Of a DNA stretch of 64,000 nucleotides, positions 27,964-36,507 are shown piece after piece. The stretch covers positions 265,516 through 329,515 of the forward strand of contig NZ_QYUR01000003.1 of NCBI RefSeq assembly GCF_003596405.1, written 5' to 3'. The stretch comes from Pseudomonas cavernicola (GTDB taxonomy: Bacteria; Pseudomonadota; Gammaproteobacteria; Pseudomonadales; Pseudomonadaceae). Below the pieces are notes generated by a model, which was given only the letters and a program-made list of their open reading frames with translations, made no database searches and had not been told where the DNA came from. A program made the position numbers and the translations under genes. Positions within the stretch are counted from its first letter, which is position 1; every line of letters starts with the position of its first letter.

Positions 27964-28593
27964 ATGAATTGTTATAGCTGCAGAGCAGAGCTAATTGACG
28001 GGGCTAAATTCTGCATATCATGTGGAACCAATCTTGAGAGCAAACCTGTATGCTCAACTTGCAAATCAGAGTTAAATCCAGGGGCAATATTTTGCGGTAC
28101 ATGTGGCAACGCAACAAAAACCAATAGAACCAGCGATTTTTACGAAGAATCCCTAGCCATAGTTAGAACAATTATTTACAAGCTATTTCCAAAAATGCAA
28201 GATTGCCCGCCAGTGCAACGGCCTACCTACTGGAATATGATGGCTGCTGGTTTGGCCGCATGCATCGTTACCTACCTCTTAATAGCGATAGCCCTTTTCG
28301 AAATCACAGCATCAAAAAATATTGCAAGCGCCATAGGGAACATTGCTGGATCATATGTTTTTCTAAAAATATGGGGGCACTTTTATAAAGGCCGGCTTAT
28401 CGATGCCGGGGTTTATAGAAATAAAAAATACATAAACACCAGTATCGCGATCGCAGTGGTATTTATTTTTTCTGCATTTGTGAGCCCTCTGGTCTCATCA
28501 ATTGCATCACTAGCTGGAACCATTATTTGCATAGTTGTAGGCTGCCTAAAATCAAAAAATCAAACTGATCTATCAGCACCTAAAGCCATATAA
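27964..28593 (+). CDS. Cassette 7: double zinc-ribbon membrane protein
   Basis: This 209-residue protein opens with two zinc ribbons (CYSCRAEL..FCISCG and CSTCKSEL..FCGTCG, residues 3-43), followed by a charged linker and about four transmembrane helices. The plan, cytosolic zinc ribbon plus a small helical membrane domain, is common in uncharacterised bacterial proteins and does not predict an activity. The upstream core GTTAGAT differs from the complement of its own inverse core (ATATAAC) at one position. Confidence 0.78.
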   Translation: MNCYSCRAELIDGAKFCISCGTNLESKPVCSTCKSELNPGAIFCGTCGNATKTNRTSDFYEESLAIVRTIIYKLFPKMQDCPPVQRPTYWNMMAAGLAACIVTYLLIAIALFEITASKNIASAIGNIAGSYVFLKIWGHFYKGRLIDAGVYRNKKYINTSIAIAVVFIFSAFVSPLVSSIASLAGTIICIVVGCLKSKNQTDLSAPKAI

Positions 28594-28646
28594 CCTTGCT
28601 CACTTTGGGTCGGGCTAAAGCCCGCCCCTTAACTTAATTGCTTCAG
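28588..28646 (+). repeat. Degenerate attC site of cassette 7
   Basis: Inverse core ATATAAC and the GGGCTAAAGCCCGCCCCTTAA half remain, but about 20 bases of the left arm and the final GTT core are lost. It is probably inactive. Confidence 0.8.
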
Positions 28647-28677
28647 AAATAACTCATATACCAGTATAGGAATCCCC

Positions 28678-29166
28678 ATGTCCAAGTCAAAAATCGCTGA
28701 GGCTATTATTCAATTTCTTATTAAGACATTTTGGCCATGGTTTCTTGAAAATATATGGCCCCTGATTTTGAAGCACATAATATCTGTCGTTACAGATTCC
28801 CTGGATAGCTTAAGTAATCGTATAAATCGATTCTTCGCGGATCGCATGAAAAAACGTAGTCAAAATGCTGCAGAGCGGGCGCATGAAGCAACAGAAGCCG
28901 CAGCGGCAGCAACCACCGACAGCGAGCGGGAAAAACACGAAGCAGTTGCCAAGGTTTGGCGTGAGGTCGCAGAGCAGTTTCGTTCGGAAAATGAGGCTCT
29001 GCATGCTCAAGTTATAGAGCTAATCGCACGCACACAGCAGTCAGTGCAAGAAGACTTACGCCACACAAAACCTGCCATTGATGACCTAGCTGGTACTCCG
29101 TCGTTAATCATTGGCCAGTCAAAAGCAAAATTGCCAGCCTTGCCGTACGAGCAGGGTACGCTCTAA
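28678..29166 (+). CDS. Cassette 8: helical membrane-associated protein
   Basis: This 162-residue protein has an N-terminal aromatic-rich hydrophobic segment (FLIKTFWPWFLENIWPLILKHI, residues 13-34) that should lie in or on the membrane. A long Ala/Glu/Arg-rich coiled-coil stretch follows (about residues 50-120). No family is recognised. The plan of a membrane anchor plus coiled coil is seen in small toxins and in cytoskeleton-like proteins; neither can be supported here. Its attC is truncated. Confidence 0.7.
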   Translation: MSKSKIAEAIIQFLIKTFWPWFLENIWPLILKHIISVVTDSLDSLSNRINRFFADRMKKRSQNAAERAHEATEAAAAATTDSEREKHEAVAKVWREVAEQFRSENEALHAQVIELIARTQQSVQEDLRHTKPAIDDLAGTPSLIIGQSKAKLPALPYEQGTL

Positions 29167-29180
29167 CAAACGGTATATGG
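29161..29180 (+). repeat. Truncated attC of cassette 8
   Basis: Only CTCTAACAAACGG of the left side remains; the sequence then departs from the consensus. It marks the 3' end of the array. Confidence 0.65.
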
Positions 29181-29484
29181 ACTCTCCCCGCAAGCGGTGA
29201 GTAATGCTTTTCCAACCCTGTCGTCAGTGCGGTTGCATTCGTATATTCGGCCTGTAATGGGCGTCAGCGCCCTGGCCACTCTGTAGTTCGCGCAACGGGG
29301 GCCAAGCGTTCAAGGACGATGGCAGGTAGCTTCCTACGGTGAACGACCGTAAAGGGGTAGTTCTGAGCCCGTAGGGTGACTCGCTGACAGTGCCGTTTCT
29401 TCACCCATCTACAATGTATGGGCTGAGGTATGGGCTGGAGGTGCTTTGTTTGTAGAGGTCCCGTATTTATTGGCTTTCAGACAT

Positions 29485-29512
29485 AAAAAAGCCGGCTTGT
29501 GGCCGGTTTCTT
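29485..29512. terminator. Terminator hairpin
   Basis: AAAGCCGGCTTGTGGCCGGTTT with A-run and T-rich flanks, downstream of the cassette array. Confidence 0.7.
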
Positions 29513-29545
29513 GAAATCGTACCCATCAAGCTAGATACAGGAAGC

Positions 29546-29568
29546 AGCATGGTCTAAAGGATGGTTTG
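29546..29568. repeat. 23-bp imperfect direct repeat, right copy
   Basis: AGCATGGTCTAAAG plus nine more bases match 18932-18954 at 21 of 23 positions in the same orientation. Confidence 0.55.
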
Positions 29569-29583
29569 CAAACCTCAGAAACG

Positions 29584-29610
29584 AAAAAACCCTGAATAAT
29601 CAGGGCTTTA
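29584..29610 (-). terminator. Terminator hairpin beside the tRNA fragment
   Basis: On the minus strand AAGCCCTGATTATTCAGGG is followed by six T residues. It lies directly downstream of the tRNA-Ser 3' fragment and was plausibly the original terminator of that tRNA. Confidence 0.75.
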
Positions 29611-29621
29611 ACGTACAAATA

Positions 29622-29644
29622 TGGCGGAGGCGGTGGGATTCGAA
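29622..29644 (-). pseudogene. tRNA-Ser 3' fragment (T-loop to CCA)
   Basis: On the minus strand it reads T-loop TTCGAAT, T-stem CCCAC, acceptor CGCCTCC, discriminator G and CCA. The acceptor pairs perfectly (one G-U) with GGAGGTG of the 5' fragment at 46692. The 5' T-stem and the rest of the tRNA are missing here. Confidence 0.75.
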
Positions 29645-29755
29645 CTGTTATACAAGGTAACTGCACACCTCACCGAAAAAAAGAGTCGTACTCACTCACC
29701 TAAACCCCATTCTATAAGGCCTGTAGGCCCATAGCTACTCCCCATTCTACAGGCC

Positions 29756-30145
29756 TTAAGATGCAACTCGTTGCAGCTTATCATCATCGAGAGGATGAAA
29801 ATACCGTCCATAGCTTCCTCTATAACGCCCCAACCCCTTTCGAGCTACCGTCATCAGACGAGCCAGGGCTTCTTGATTGGCCATCATCAGTTCAAACCAA
29901 CGACGCAATTTGACTGCCCTTTCCTTAGCTGTCAGCGATCGCCAGGCTGGCAGTGCTCTGTTCGCGGCCTCGATAGCGCGACAAGTTTCAGTAGCCCCCA
30001 TACGAGGCACAGTGCCAACCGTCTCTCCGGTGGCAGGGTTGGACACCGTAATTACCTGACCACTATCGGCATGAACCCACTCGCCATCGATGAACGCTTG
30101 TTGGCGGAAAAGAACAGTGTTTTGAACGGGCATCTCGAACTCCAT
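29756..30145 (-). pseudogene. gabD: Truncated succinate-semialdehyde dehydrogenase
   Basis: The first 98 or so residues match the N-terminus of GabD-type NADP aldehyde dehydrogenases (FIDGEWVHADSG, VSNPATGETVGTVPRMG, ALPAWRSLTAKERA). The frame then runs into 31 unrelated residues and stops, so Rossmann and catalytic domains are gone. Its start overlaps the stop of the preceding aldehyde dehydrogenase gene (TAATG), which shows it was once the next gene of that operon. The break marks the left edge of the catabolic island; a chromosomal gabD would have to supply the function. Confidence 0.85.
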
Positions 30146-31638
30146 TACAGCTTGATCCAGGTAGCTTTCAGTTCGGTGTACTTATCAAACGCATGGAGCG
30201 ATTTGTCGCGACCGTTCCCCGACTGCTTGAATCCACCAAAGGGGGCAGTCATGTCGCCGCCATCGTATTGATTGATCCAGACACTGCCCGCCCGCAGGGC
30301 TTTAGCAGTGAGGTGTGCTTTGGAAATATCTGCTGTCCAAATTGCAGCGGCCAAACCGTATGGGGAGTCGTTCGCAATCGAGATAGCTTCCTCGACCGAA
30401 TCGAAAGTGATGACCGATAGAACCGGCCCAAAAATTTCTTCCTGAGCAATTCTCATCGCGTTGCTGACACCATCGAAAATGGTGGGCTGCACATACGTCC
30501 CACCCGTTTCCTGAAGGACGCGCTCGCCACCTATTACCAACTTGGCGCCGTCCTTGTGACCAGCCTCAATGTAGGACAGCACGTTGTTCATCTGCTGAGT
30601 GTCGACCAGGGCTCCCACGTTTGTTTCAGGATCAAGCGGGTTGCCGGGCTTCCAACCTTTCAGCGCTTCGATGACCAACGGAAGGAATTTGTCTTTTATC
30701 GAGCGCTCGACGAGAAGACGGGAACCTGCGGTACAAACCTCTCCCTGATTGAAGGCGATCGCACCTGCAGCAGATTCCGCTGCGGCTTGAAGATCAGCAG
30801 CGTCGGCGAAAACGATGTTGGGGCTTTTGCCACCAGCCTCCAGCCATACGCGCTTCATGTTGGATTCGCCGGAGTAGATCAAGAGTTGCTTGGCGATCTT
30901 GGTCGAACCCGTGAAGACAATGGTATCGACGTCCATATGCAGGGCGAGCGCCTTACCTACGGTGTGTCCATAGCCCGGCAGTACGTTCAAAACGCCTGGA
31001 GGAATGCCAGCATCAATTGCCAATTGGGCAACACGAATTGCGGTAAGAGGCGACTTCTCCGATGGTTTAAGAATCACGGAGTTACCCGTTGCGAGTGCAG
31101 GGCCCAACTTCCAGCAAGCCATCATCAACGGGAAGTTCCACGGCACGATCGCGGCGACAACGCCGATCGGCTCACGAGTGACTAGGCCTAATTGGTCGTG
31201 AGGCGTCGCGGCAACTTCGTCGTAAATCTTGTCAATCGCCTCAACACTCCAACGGATGGCTGCAGACGCGCAAGGAACATCGACATTCAGTGCATCCGAG
31301 ATAGGCTTACCCATGTCGAGTGTTTCCAGAAGAGCTAGCTCCTCTGCGTTCTGATCCAACAGATCAGCAAAACGGAGCATCGCCTGCTTCCTAGAAACTG
31401 GCGAAGAACGCGACCAAACACCGGAGTCAAAAGTGGCGCGGGCTACTTTTACTGCGAAATCCGCATCTGCAGTTTCGCAACTGGCAACGTTGGCGAGAAA
31501 GCGTCCGTCAACCGGACTGATGCACTCAAAAACACCTTCTGCTACTGCGTTCACATACGCGCCACTAACGAACGCGCGCCCTTCAATCTTCAGCTGTGCA
31601 GATTTGGTTTCCCAATCGCTCAAAGTTAACTTTTGCAT
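30145..31638 (-). CDS. PuuC/KauB-type gamma-glutamyl-aminoaldehyde dehydrogenase
   Basis: This protein of about 497 residues is an NAD(P)-dependent aldehyde dehydrogenase. It has the cofactor and catalytic blocks VPWNFPLMM, FTGSTKIAK, the general-base glutamate in WLEAGGKSP, the nucleophile cysteine in NQGEVCTAGSR and the EEIFGPVLSV motif. Closest by eye are enzymes that oxidise gamma-glutamyl-aminobutyraldehyde and 3- to 5-carbon aminoaldehydes. ATG 31638 has GAGGA upstream. It follows an amidotransferase gene on the same strand and precedes the gabD remnant, so the leftward operon would finish the lower pathway. Confidence 0.9.
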   Translation of the reverse strand: MQKLTLSDWETKSAQLKIEGRAFVSGAYVNAVAEGVFECISPVDGRFLANVASCETADADFAVKVARATFDSGVWSRSSPVSRKQAMLRFADLLDQNAEELALLETLDMGKPISDALNVDVPCASAAIRWSVEAIDKIYDEVAATPHDQLGLVTREPIGVVAAIVPWNFPLMMACWKLGPALATGNSVILKPSEKSPLTAIRVAQLAIDAGIPPGVLNVLPGYGHTVGKALALHMDVDTIVFTGSTKIAKQLLIYSGESNMKRVWLEAGGKSPNIVFADAADLQAAAESAAGAIAFNQGEVCTAGSRLLVERSIKDKFLPLVIEALKGWKPGNPLDPETNVGALVDTQQMNNVLSYIEAGHKDGAKLVIGGERVLQETGGTYVQPTIFDGVSNAMRIAQEEIFGPVLSVITFDSVEEAISIANDSPYGLAAAIWTADISKAHLTAKALRAGSVWINQYDGGDMTAPFGGFKQSGNGRDKSLHAFDKYTELKATWIKL

Positions 31639-31718
31639 GATCGTCCTCACGTTTCACGATTGATGGCCCAGATCGAGCAAGCTGAATTCGTATGCTGGGT
31701 CACGGTTGAATGGGTGCT

Positions 31719-32399
31719 TCAGATACCGGCTAAAAAATCCTGAAGCAGCAAGCGACAGTTGGTTCGATTGCCGGCCTCCTTCACCTGAATCTCCGCGCGC
31801 ATACGCTCTGGCAGATCTCCGGCGGTGGCTAGAAACCGCTTCCCTTCCTCGGTATTGCTCCAGTAGTCAGTCCATGTATCGAACATCTGTGCGTCAATTT
31901 CTGGATGGAACTGCACGCCCATAGACTTGCCTTTGCGGTAAGCCTGGGGAGCTAGATCAGTCTTCGCCAACAAGGTTGAGCCGGGTGGAGGCGTGAAGGC
32001 ATCAAAGTGGAAATTGAGCCAAGGGCCCTTGTGTGCCCACTCCTCCTGAAGTGTTTGAACTTCAGTCCAACCGATCTCTGCAGTGGAGTTGCGATAGACC
32101 TGACCGCCTAGTGCGCGTGCGAGCAACTGGCTACCAAAGCAAATTCCGAGCGTCGGCACGCCTCGCTCTTGAACAGACTTCAGCCATTTGAGCTCGGAGT
32201 CCAACCAAGACAATCGATGGTCATAGGCTGATTCAGGGCTGCCCATCACTACAACGATGTCGAGCGCTTCAGGTGCAGGTAGGGCTTGGCTGATCGATAC
32301 GATTTCCAAATCAATACCCTGCTCGTTGAAGAGCTCAGGCAGGCTGCCAGGGACATCAGTATCGGAATGAACAATTGCAATGGCGCGCGACAACTTCAT
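31719..32399 (-). CDS. Class I glutamine amidotransferase (1), putative gamma-glutamyl hydrolase
   Basis: This 226-residue GATase1-fold protein has the nucleophile in GICFGSQ and the catalytic pair in QFHPEI. It has no synthetase partner, so it likely acts as a free-standing hydrolase such as PuuD/PauD, releasing glutamate from gamma-glutamyl compounds. ATG 32399 is preferred over 32405 as it starts the first beta-strand. It is the first gene of the leftward operon and shares a 335-base divergent control region with the P450 gene. Confidence 0.8.
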   Translation of the reverse strand: MKLSRAIAIVHSDTDVPGSLPELFNEQGIDLEIVSISQALPAPEALDIVVVMGSPESAYDHRLSWLDSELKWLKSVQERGVPTLGICFGSQLLARALGGQVYRNSTAEIGWTEVQTLQEEWAHKGPWLNFHFDAFTPPPGSTLLAKTDLAPQAYRKGKSMGVQFHPEIDAQMFDTWTDYWSNTEEGKRFLATAGDLPERMRAEIQVKEAGNRTNCRLLLQDFLAGI

Positions 32400-32427
32400 A
32401 AGCAAATCCTGATCAAAACTTAATACT

Positions 32428-32453
32428 TATGAAACCATATCTTAAAGTTAATT
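32428..32453. promoter_or_regulatory. Operator-like dyad A
   Basis: TTATGAAACCATATCTTAAAG followed by TTAATT, close upstream of the leftward amidotransferase start. It shares the core TATGAAACCATAT with site B. Confidence 0.6.
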
Positions 32454-32583
32454 AGATGCCAAGCAGCTTTTTTACACCATTCGAAGGAGGATTTTCGTTC
32501 TAAATAGCCAAATTTTTATGCGATTTATGCCATGCAAGAGCAAAAACAAGCCGAATCACGCCCCACAAAACGAAAATTCTACT

Positions 32584-32616
32584 TGAAAGATATGAAACCA
32601 TATTTTAAATTGAATT
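32584..32616. promoter_or_regulatory. Operator-like dyad B
   Basis: CTTGAAAGATATGAAACCAT and the following TATTTTAAATTGAATT contain the dyad ATATG-AAAC-CATAT. It lies about 120 bases before the P450 start. Confidence 0.65.
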
Positions 32617-32734
32617 CGTAATGCGGCTCCGGCGAGATACCAAACCATGCAGGTCATGACCCGCACCACCCGTCAACCTTCGCAGTTGGCTCGTGAGCAG
32701 CTCGCTTCTTCTAATAACGATCGAAGGTGTCCAA

Positions 32735-33949
32735 ATGTCTTCCAGTCTCCCTACTACGCTCGAAGCTGCGCCATACCTGGATGTGGCCAACCCTTCCTTT
32801 TCAATGCGCTCGAAGGAAGTGATTGATGCGCGAGAAAAAAGCTGGTTTGCACGGACGCCTTATGGCATCGCAGTGCTTCGCTACGACGAAGTCAACGCGC
32901 TGATTCGAGATCAACGTCTTCGTCAAGGGAGCTACGCATGGCCTGCGCACAACAAGGCCACAGGTAGTTTTGCCGACTGGTGGATTCGGATGCTGTTAAG
33001 TCGCGAAGGCGCTGATCACTCCCGCCTTCGCCGCCTTGCGAACCCTGCCTTTGCACCGAAGCTCGTACGCAAGCTCACCCCTGAATTTCAGGAAATGGCT
33101 AACGAAATCATTGATGGATTCTCGAAGAAAGGCACCTGCGAGTTCGTAGCGGACTTTTCTGAGCCATACGCAACTCAAGTCATCTGTGCCCTACTCGGCT
33201 TACCGCGTAGTGAGTGGCGAGGCCTGGCTCAGCTGGCGGTAGACATGGGCTTGGCGCTGGGCGTGACGTTTAAGCAGGACGAAGAGAAGATCAACGCAGC
33301 GACCGACAAGCTTTTTGGTTATGCCGCCATGGCGGTTGAAGCCCTGAAAAAGAACGGCCTGGGTGATGACTTTCTCAGCATGCTGGTTAAAGCCAACGAA
33401 GAAGACAAAACCGCGCTTAGCGATCAAGAACTATACGACATGATCGTTCTTGCAATTTTCGGCGGTATCGACACCACACGTAACCAGATCGCATTGGCCA
33501 TGGACATGTTCGTCCAGCACCCAGACCAGTGGAAACTGCTGGGTGAAGATCCTGAACTGGCAAGAGCTGCTGTCGAAGAAGTCATGCGCGTGCGCCCGAC
33601 CGTGACATGGGTGACCCGCGAAGCGTTGGTGGATTTCAACTATCAAGGACTGGATATCAAGAAGGGAACGACTGTTCACCTGTTCAGCCAAGCTGCCGGT
33701 ACCGACCCGAACGTATTCGAAAATCCTGGATTCGATATCACAGCTAAACGCCAGGCGCACTTCGGTTTTGGCGCAGGCGCTCACCACTGCATCGGTCACT
33801 TCATTGCGCGCGGCGACATGACAGAAGCCTTGGCGCTTCTTGCACAACGAATCAAAAATCCTCGCTTCAATGGCGAAGTGGAATGGCTGCCGGATAGCGG
33901 AAACACCGGCCCTATTGCGATGCCTATGGCGTTCGATCCAGAGGTGTAA
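32735..33949 (+). CDS. Cytochrome P450
   Basis: This 404-residue soluble bacterial P450 shows the I-helix oxygen-binding motif as FGGIDTTRNQ, the K-helix ExxR as EEVMR and the haem-ligand loop FGFGAGAHHCIGHF with the cysteine near residue 350. ATG 32735 (preceded by AAGGTGTCC) is chosen; a start 14 codons earlier lacks a ribosome site. It heads an operon with its reductase (2-base gap) and flavodoxin. The surrounding gamma-glutamyl pathway genes suggest hydroxylation next to nitrogen on a cyclic or alkyl amine, but the substrate is inferred from context only. Confidence 0.9.
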   Translation: MSSSLPTTLEAAPYLDVANPSFSMRSKEVIDAREKSWFARTPYGIAVLRYDEVNALIRDQRLRQGSYAWPAHNKATGSFADWWIRMLLSREGADHSRLRRLANPAFAPKLVRKLTPEFQEMANEIIDGFSKKGTCEFVADFSEPYATQVICALLGLPRSEWRGLAQLAVDMGLALGVTFKQDEEKINAATDKLFGYAAMAVEALKKNGLGDDFLSMLVKANEEDKTALSDQELYDMIVLAIFGGIDTTRNQIALAMDMFVQHPDQWKLLGEDPELARAAVEEVMRVRPTVTWVTREALVDFNYQGLDIKKGTTVHLFSQAAGTDPNVFENPGFDITAKRQAHFGFGAGAHHCIGHFIARGDMTEALALLAQRIKNPRFNGEVEWLPDSGNTGPIAMPMAFDPEV

Positions 33950-33951
33950 TC

Positions 33952-35250
33952 ATGAGCACTCCAACCATTGCGATAATCGGGTCGGGCCCATCTGGCTGCT
34001 ACATAGCTCAAGCACTTCGACGCGAATGGCAGGACGCAGAGATCACGCTGATTGAACGACTGCCAGTTCCATACGGCTTAGTCCGGTACGGTGTTGCGCC
34101 TGACCACCCAGGCACGAAGGCAGTTACTCGGCAATTCGAAAGGATGTTTGAACGCGAAAAAATCCAGTTCCTGGGCAACGTTCATATCGGCTCCGAACTA
34201 CCGCTCGCAGATCTTCGAGCTGCATACGACATCGTGGTGGTTGCAACGGGCCTGTATGGAGATCGGAAACTAGGCGTTCCGGGTGATGCGTTGAATCACA
34301 TCTACGGTGCGGGGCAAATAACTCGATTCCTGAACGATCACCCAGACGAAGAAGAGTTTTTGCCAAGCTTTGGTACTCGTCCAATTATCGTGGGCAACGG
34401 CAACGTTGCCGTCGATGTGCTGCGATTGCTGGTCAAAAAGGGCGAGGAGTTTCATGGCTCGGACTTGTCCCACGAAGCACTGACACATCTCGTAAGCAGC
34501 CCAATAGAACACATCGATGTCGTAGGTAGATCTCCAGCCGCGCTCGCAAAATTCGACACGGTGATGATCAAAGAGCTCGCCAAACTTGCCAATGTCCGAT
34601 TCGAGTTTAACGACGAGCTCGATCTCGAATCGATTGATGATCCACTTGCCAAGGCCAAGGTAGATGCGCTGCTCGCGCTTGCTAAATCGGGCAGCGAATC
34701 TGATTCGAGCAAAAGATCAGTCACGTTCCATTTTGGCTGGGCGTCTGTTCGCGTGGCCGGTGTCGACCATGTTGCAGGCCTGGTGCTTAAAGACACGCAA
34801 AACCCTGACCGCCAGCAAAGCATTCCCGCGACTTGCATTATCACTGCGATTGGATTCGAAGAGCGTCCAGAACTCGATCTCTGCCGCACTGATTTGTCAC
34901 GCCCGGGCTCCGATTTAGCAAACGGATTTCTGGATGACGGACTGTATTGCACGGGCTGGTTCCGCCGGGGGCCCACCGGCACGATCCCGGACAATCGAGC
35001 GGATGCCAAACACGTAGCCGACAACATCGTCCAGGCAGTGAAGGCAGGCTCCCTAGCTCTTGGGAAACCAGGTTACTCAGCGATCGCAGAGGCAATCAAA
35101 AGCCCGACTGTTTGCTATGAAGACTGGAAGCGCATCGATACGGCTGAACTCAAAAATGCCCCTGATGACCGCGCGCGCCGAAAATTTCGCAACAAAGTTG
35201 CCATGTTGGGCGCAGCCCAGTCCCATCAAGCAGGAGAAAACAACAAATGA
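33952..35250 (+). CDS. FprA/adrenodoxin-reductase-type NADPH reductase
   Basis: This 432-residue two-dinucleotide-binding-domain flavoprotein has an FAD motif IGSGPSGCYIAQAL, the family-specific VPYGLVRYGVAPDHPGTKAV block and an NADP-binding GNGNVAVDVLRLL segment. The C-terminus carries the flavin-contact GWFRRGPTGTIPDNRADA block. It should pass NADPH electrons to the flavodoxin encoded next; the genes overlap by ATGA. In other bacterial P450 systems this family serves ferredoxins, so pairing with a flavodoxin is notable. Confidence 0.9.
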   Translation: MSTPTIAIIGSGPSGCYIAQALRREWQDAEITLIERLPVPYGLVRYGVAPDHPGTKAVTRQFERMFEREKIQFLGNVHIGSELPLADLRAAYDIVVVATGLYGDRKLGVPGDALNHIYGAGQITRFLNDHPDEEEFLPSFGTRPIIVGNGNVAVDVLRLLVKKGEEFHGSDLSHEALTHLVSSPIEHIDVVGRSPAALAKFDTVMIKELAKLANVRFEFNDELDLESIDDPLAKAKVDALLALAKSGSESDSSKRSVTFHFGWASVRVAGVDHVAGLVLKDTQNPDRQQSIPATCIITAIGFEERPELDLCRTDLSRPGSDLANGFLDDGLYCTGWFRRGPTGTIPDNRADAKHVADNIVQAVKAGSLALGKPGYSAIAEAIKSPTVCYEDWKRIDTAELKNAPDDRARRKFRNKVAMLGAAQSHQAGENNK

Positions 35251-35687
35251 ACATTCATGTCCTCTACGGCACAGAAACTGGCAATGCTGAAATGGTCGCC
35301 GACGATATCGTCGATGCGCTCAGCGGAGACGTGAGCATCGAAAGCACCGACATGTCTAAATTCTCAGCCTCCGATCTGTCGCCTGACGTGTTCTATTTCA
35401 TCGTGTGCTCGACCTATGGTGACGGCGAACTCCCGCACTCAGCTCAGCCTTTCTTCGAAGCGCTAAACAGTGAGCAGCCCAACCTGTCCGGGCTCAAGTT
35501 CGCAGTATTCGGCCTGGGCGACAGCTTCTACGAAACCTTCAATCGGGGTAGCGAGATCATTGCACAGACACTGACTCAGCTGGGAGCCGAGCAGGTAGGA
35601 GAACGAGGGATGCATGACGCCAGTGCAGGACAGCTTCCAGGTGACATTGCAATGCCATGGGCTAAAGCAGTTCTATCAGGGCTGTGA
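35247..35687 (+). CDS. Flavodoxin, P450 redox partner
   Basis: This 146-residue FMN protein has the phosphate-binding loop TETGNAE (residues 9-15), the flavin loops CSTYGDGELPHSA and FGLGDSFYETFNRG, and normal flavodoxin/MioC length. Co-transcription with a P450 and a reductase makes it the likely electron carrier, as cindoxin is for P450cin. Its start overlaps the reductase stop (ATGA). Confidence 0.92.
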   Translation: MNIHVLYGTETGNAEMVADDIVDALSGDVSIESTDMSKFSASDLSPDVFYFIVCSTYGDGELPHSAQPFFEALNSEQPNLSGLKFAVFGLGDSFYETFNRGSEIIAQTLTQLGAEQVGERGMHDASAGQLPGDIAMPWAKAVLSGL

Positions 35688-35787
35688 ACGCCATGAATAG
35701 CACAACGACGATTTCGTAAACCATCGCCTTCTGGCGCTGTTTGAACAAGCATCGTTACGTGCGGCACTACGATCTATGAGGTGAAAG

Positions 35788-36507
35788 ATGTCTCAGCAGC
35801 CATTCCGGATTTGTATTCTGGAAAACGGACGAACCCCGGATGACTTGATCGATGAGTTTGGGTCGTACCCGAAGATGATCGACAAGTGGCTATCCCCTTT
35901 TCTTCCCGAAGCCACGTTTACCTACATATCGCCAGTGCGTGGAGAAAAGCTTCCTGCCCCTGGTGACTTCGATGGTTTTATCCTGACTGGCTCGAAACAC
36001 AGTACCTATGAGCGCAGTCCATGGATGTTTGGCTTGATCGCACTCCTTCAACAGCTAAGACAGGAACACATACCCGTCTTCGGGATTTGCTTCGGCCATC
36101 AGATCATGGCAGATGCGTACGGCGGACTAAACGCAAAATCAACCAAGGGATGGGGTGTCGGCTCTCAGCAATACAAATATGAGACGCCTGACCTCCCAGG
36201 ATGCAATGCCTCATTCGTTTTCCATCAAGATCAAGTTCAAACAATTCCGCCTGAAGCTACGCGCGTGGGCGGATCAACTCACTGCGAAAACGGGGTATTC
36301 GTCTATTCATTCCCAGCCATTTCCGTTCAGTACCACCCTGAGTTTTCCTCGGAATACACACAGGCACTGGCGAAAAAATTTCGAGGCGATCTTCTCAGCG
36401 ACTACGTGTCAGCTAACGCCCTGGACTCCATCGCTCACCTCCCGGTCGATGCGACCCCAGTAGCGAAATGGGTTTCTCAGTTCTTCCGCACCTACTGCGT
36501 TACGTAA
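35788..36507 (+). CDS. Class I glutamine amidotransferase (2), putative gamma-glutamyl hydrolase
   Basis: This 239-residue GATase1-fold protein has the nucleophile in GICFGHQIMADAYGG and the catalytic His/Glu in QYHPEFS. Only distantly similar to the first amidotransferase of the cluster, it resembles the stand-alone GMP-synthase-like GATase group. It is encoded downstream of the flavodoxin with a 100-base gap and a GAGG ribosome site. Two hydrolases suggest that two different gamma-glutamyl intermediates are cleaved, or that one acts on uptake products. Confidence 0.82.
   Translation: MSQQPFRICILENGRTPDDLIDEFGSYPKMIDKWLSPFLPEATFTYISPVRGEKLPAPGDFDGFILTGSKHSTYERSPWMFGLIALLQQLRQEHIPVFGICFGHQIMADAYGGLNAKSTKGWGVGSQQYKYETPDLPGCNASFVFHQDQVQTIPPEATRVGGSTHCENGVFVYSFPAISVQYHPEFSSEYTQALAKKFRGDLLSDYVSANALDSIAHLPVDATPVAKWVSQFFRTYCVT

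Larger units (their letters stand above)
29181..29755. other. Right end of island 1 and island junction, no genes
   Basis: The stretch holds two terminators, a 23-bp imperfect direct repeat, the tRNA-Ser 3' fragment and a 12-bp inverted repeat (TAAGGCCTGTAG at 29714 against CTACAGGCCTTA at 29749). No protein gene is visible. Confidence 0.7.

Noticed and set aside
29621..29710. A complete tRNA gene at the island junction
   Set aside because: Only T-loop to CCA is present; no anticodon arm or D-arm can be folded from the flanking sequence.
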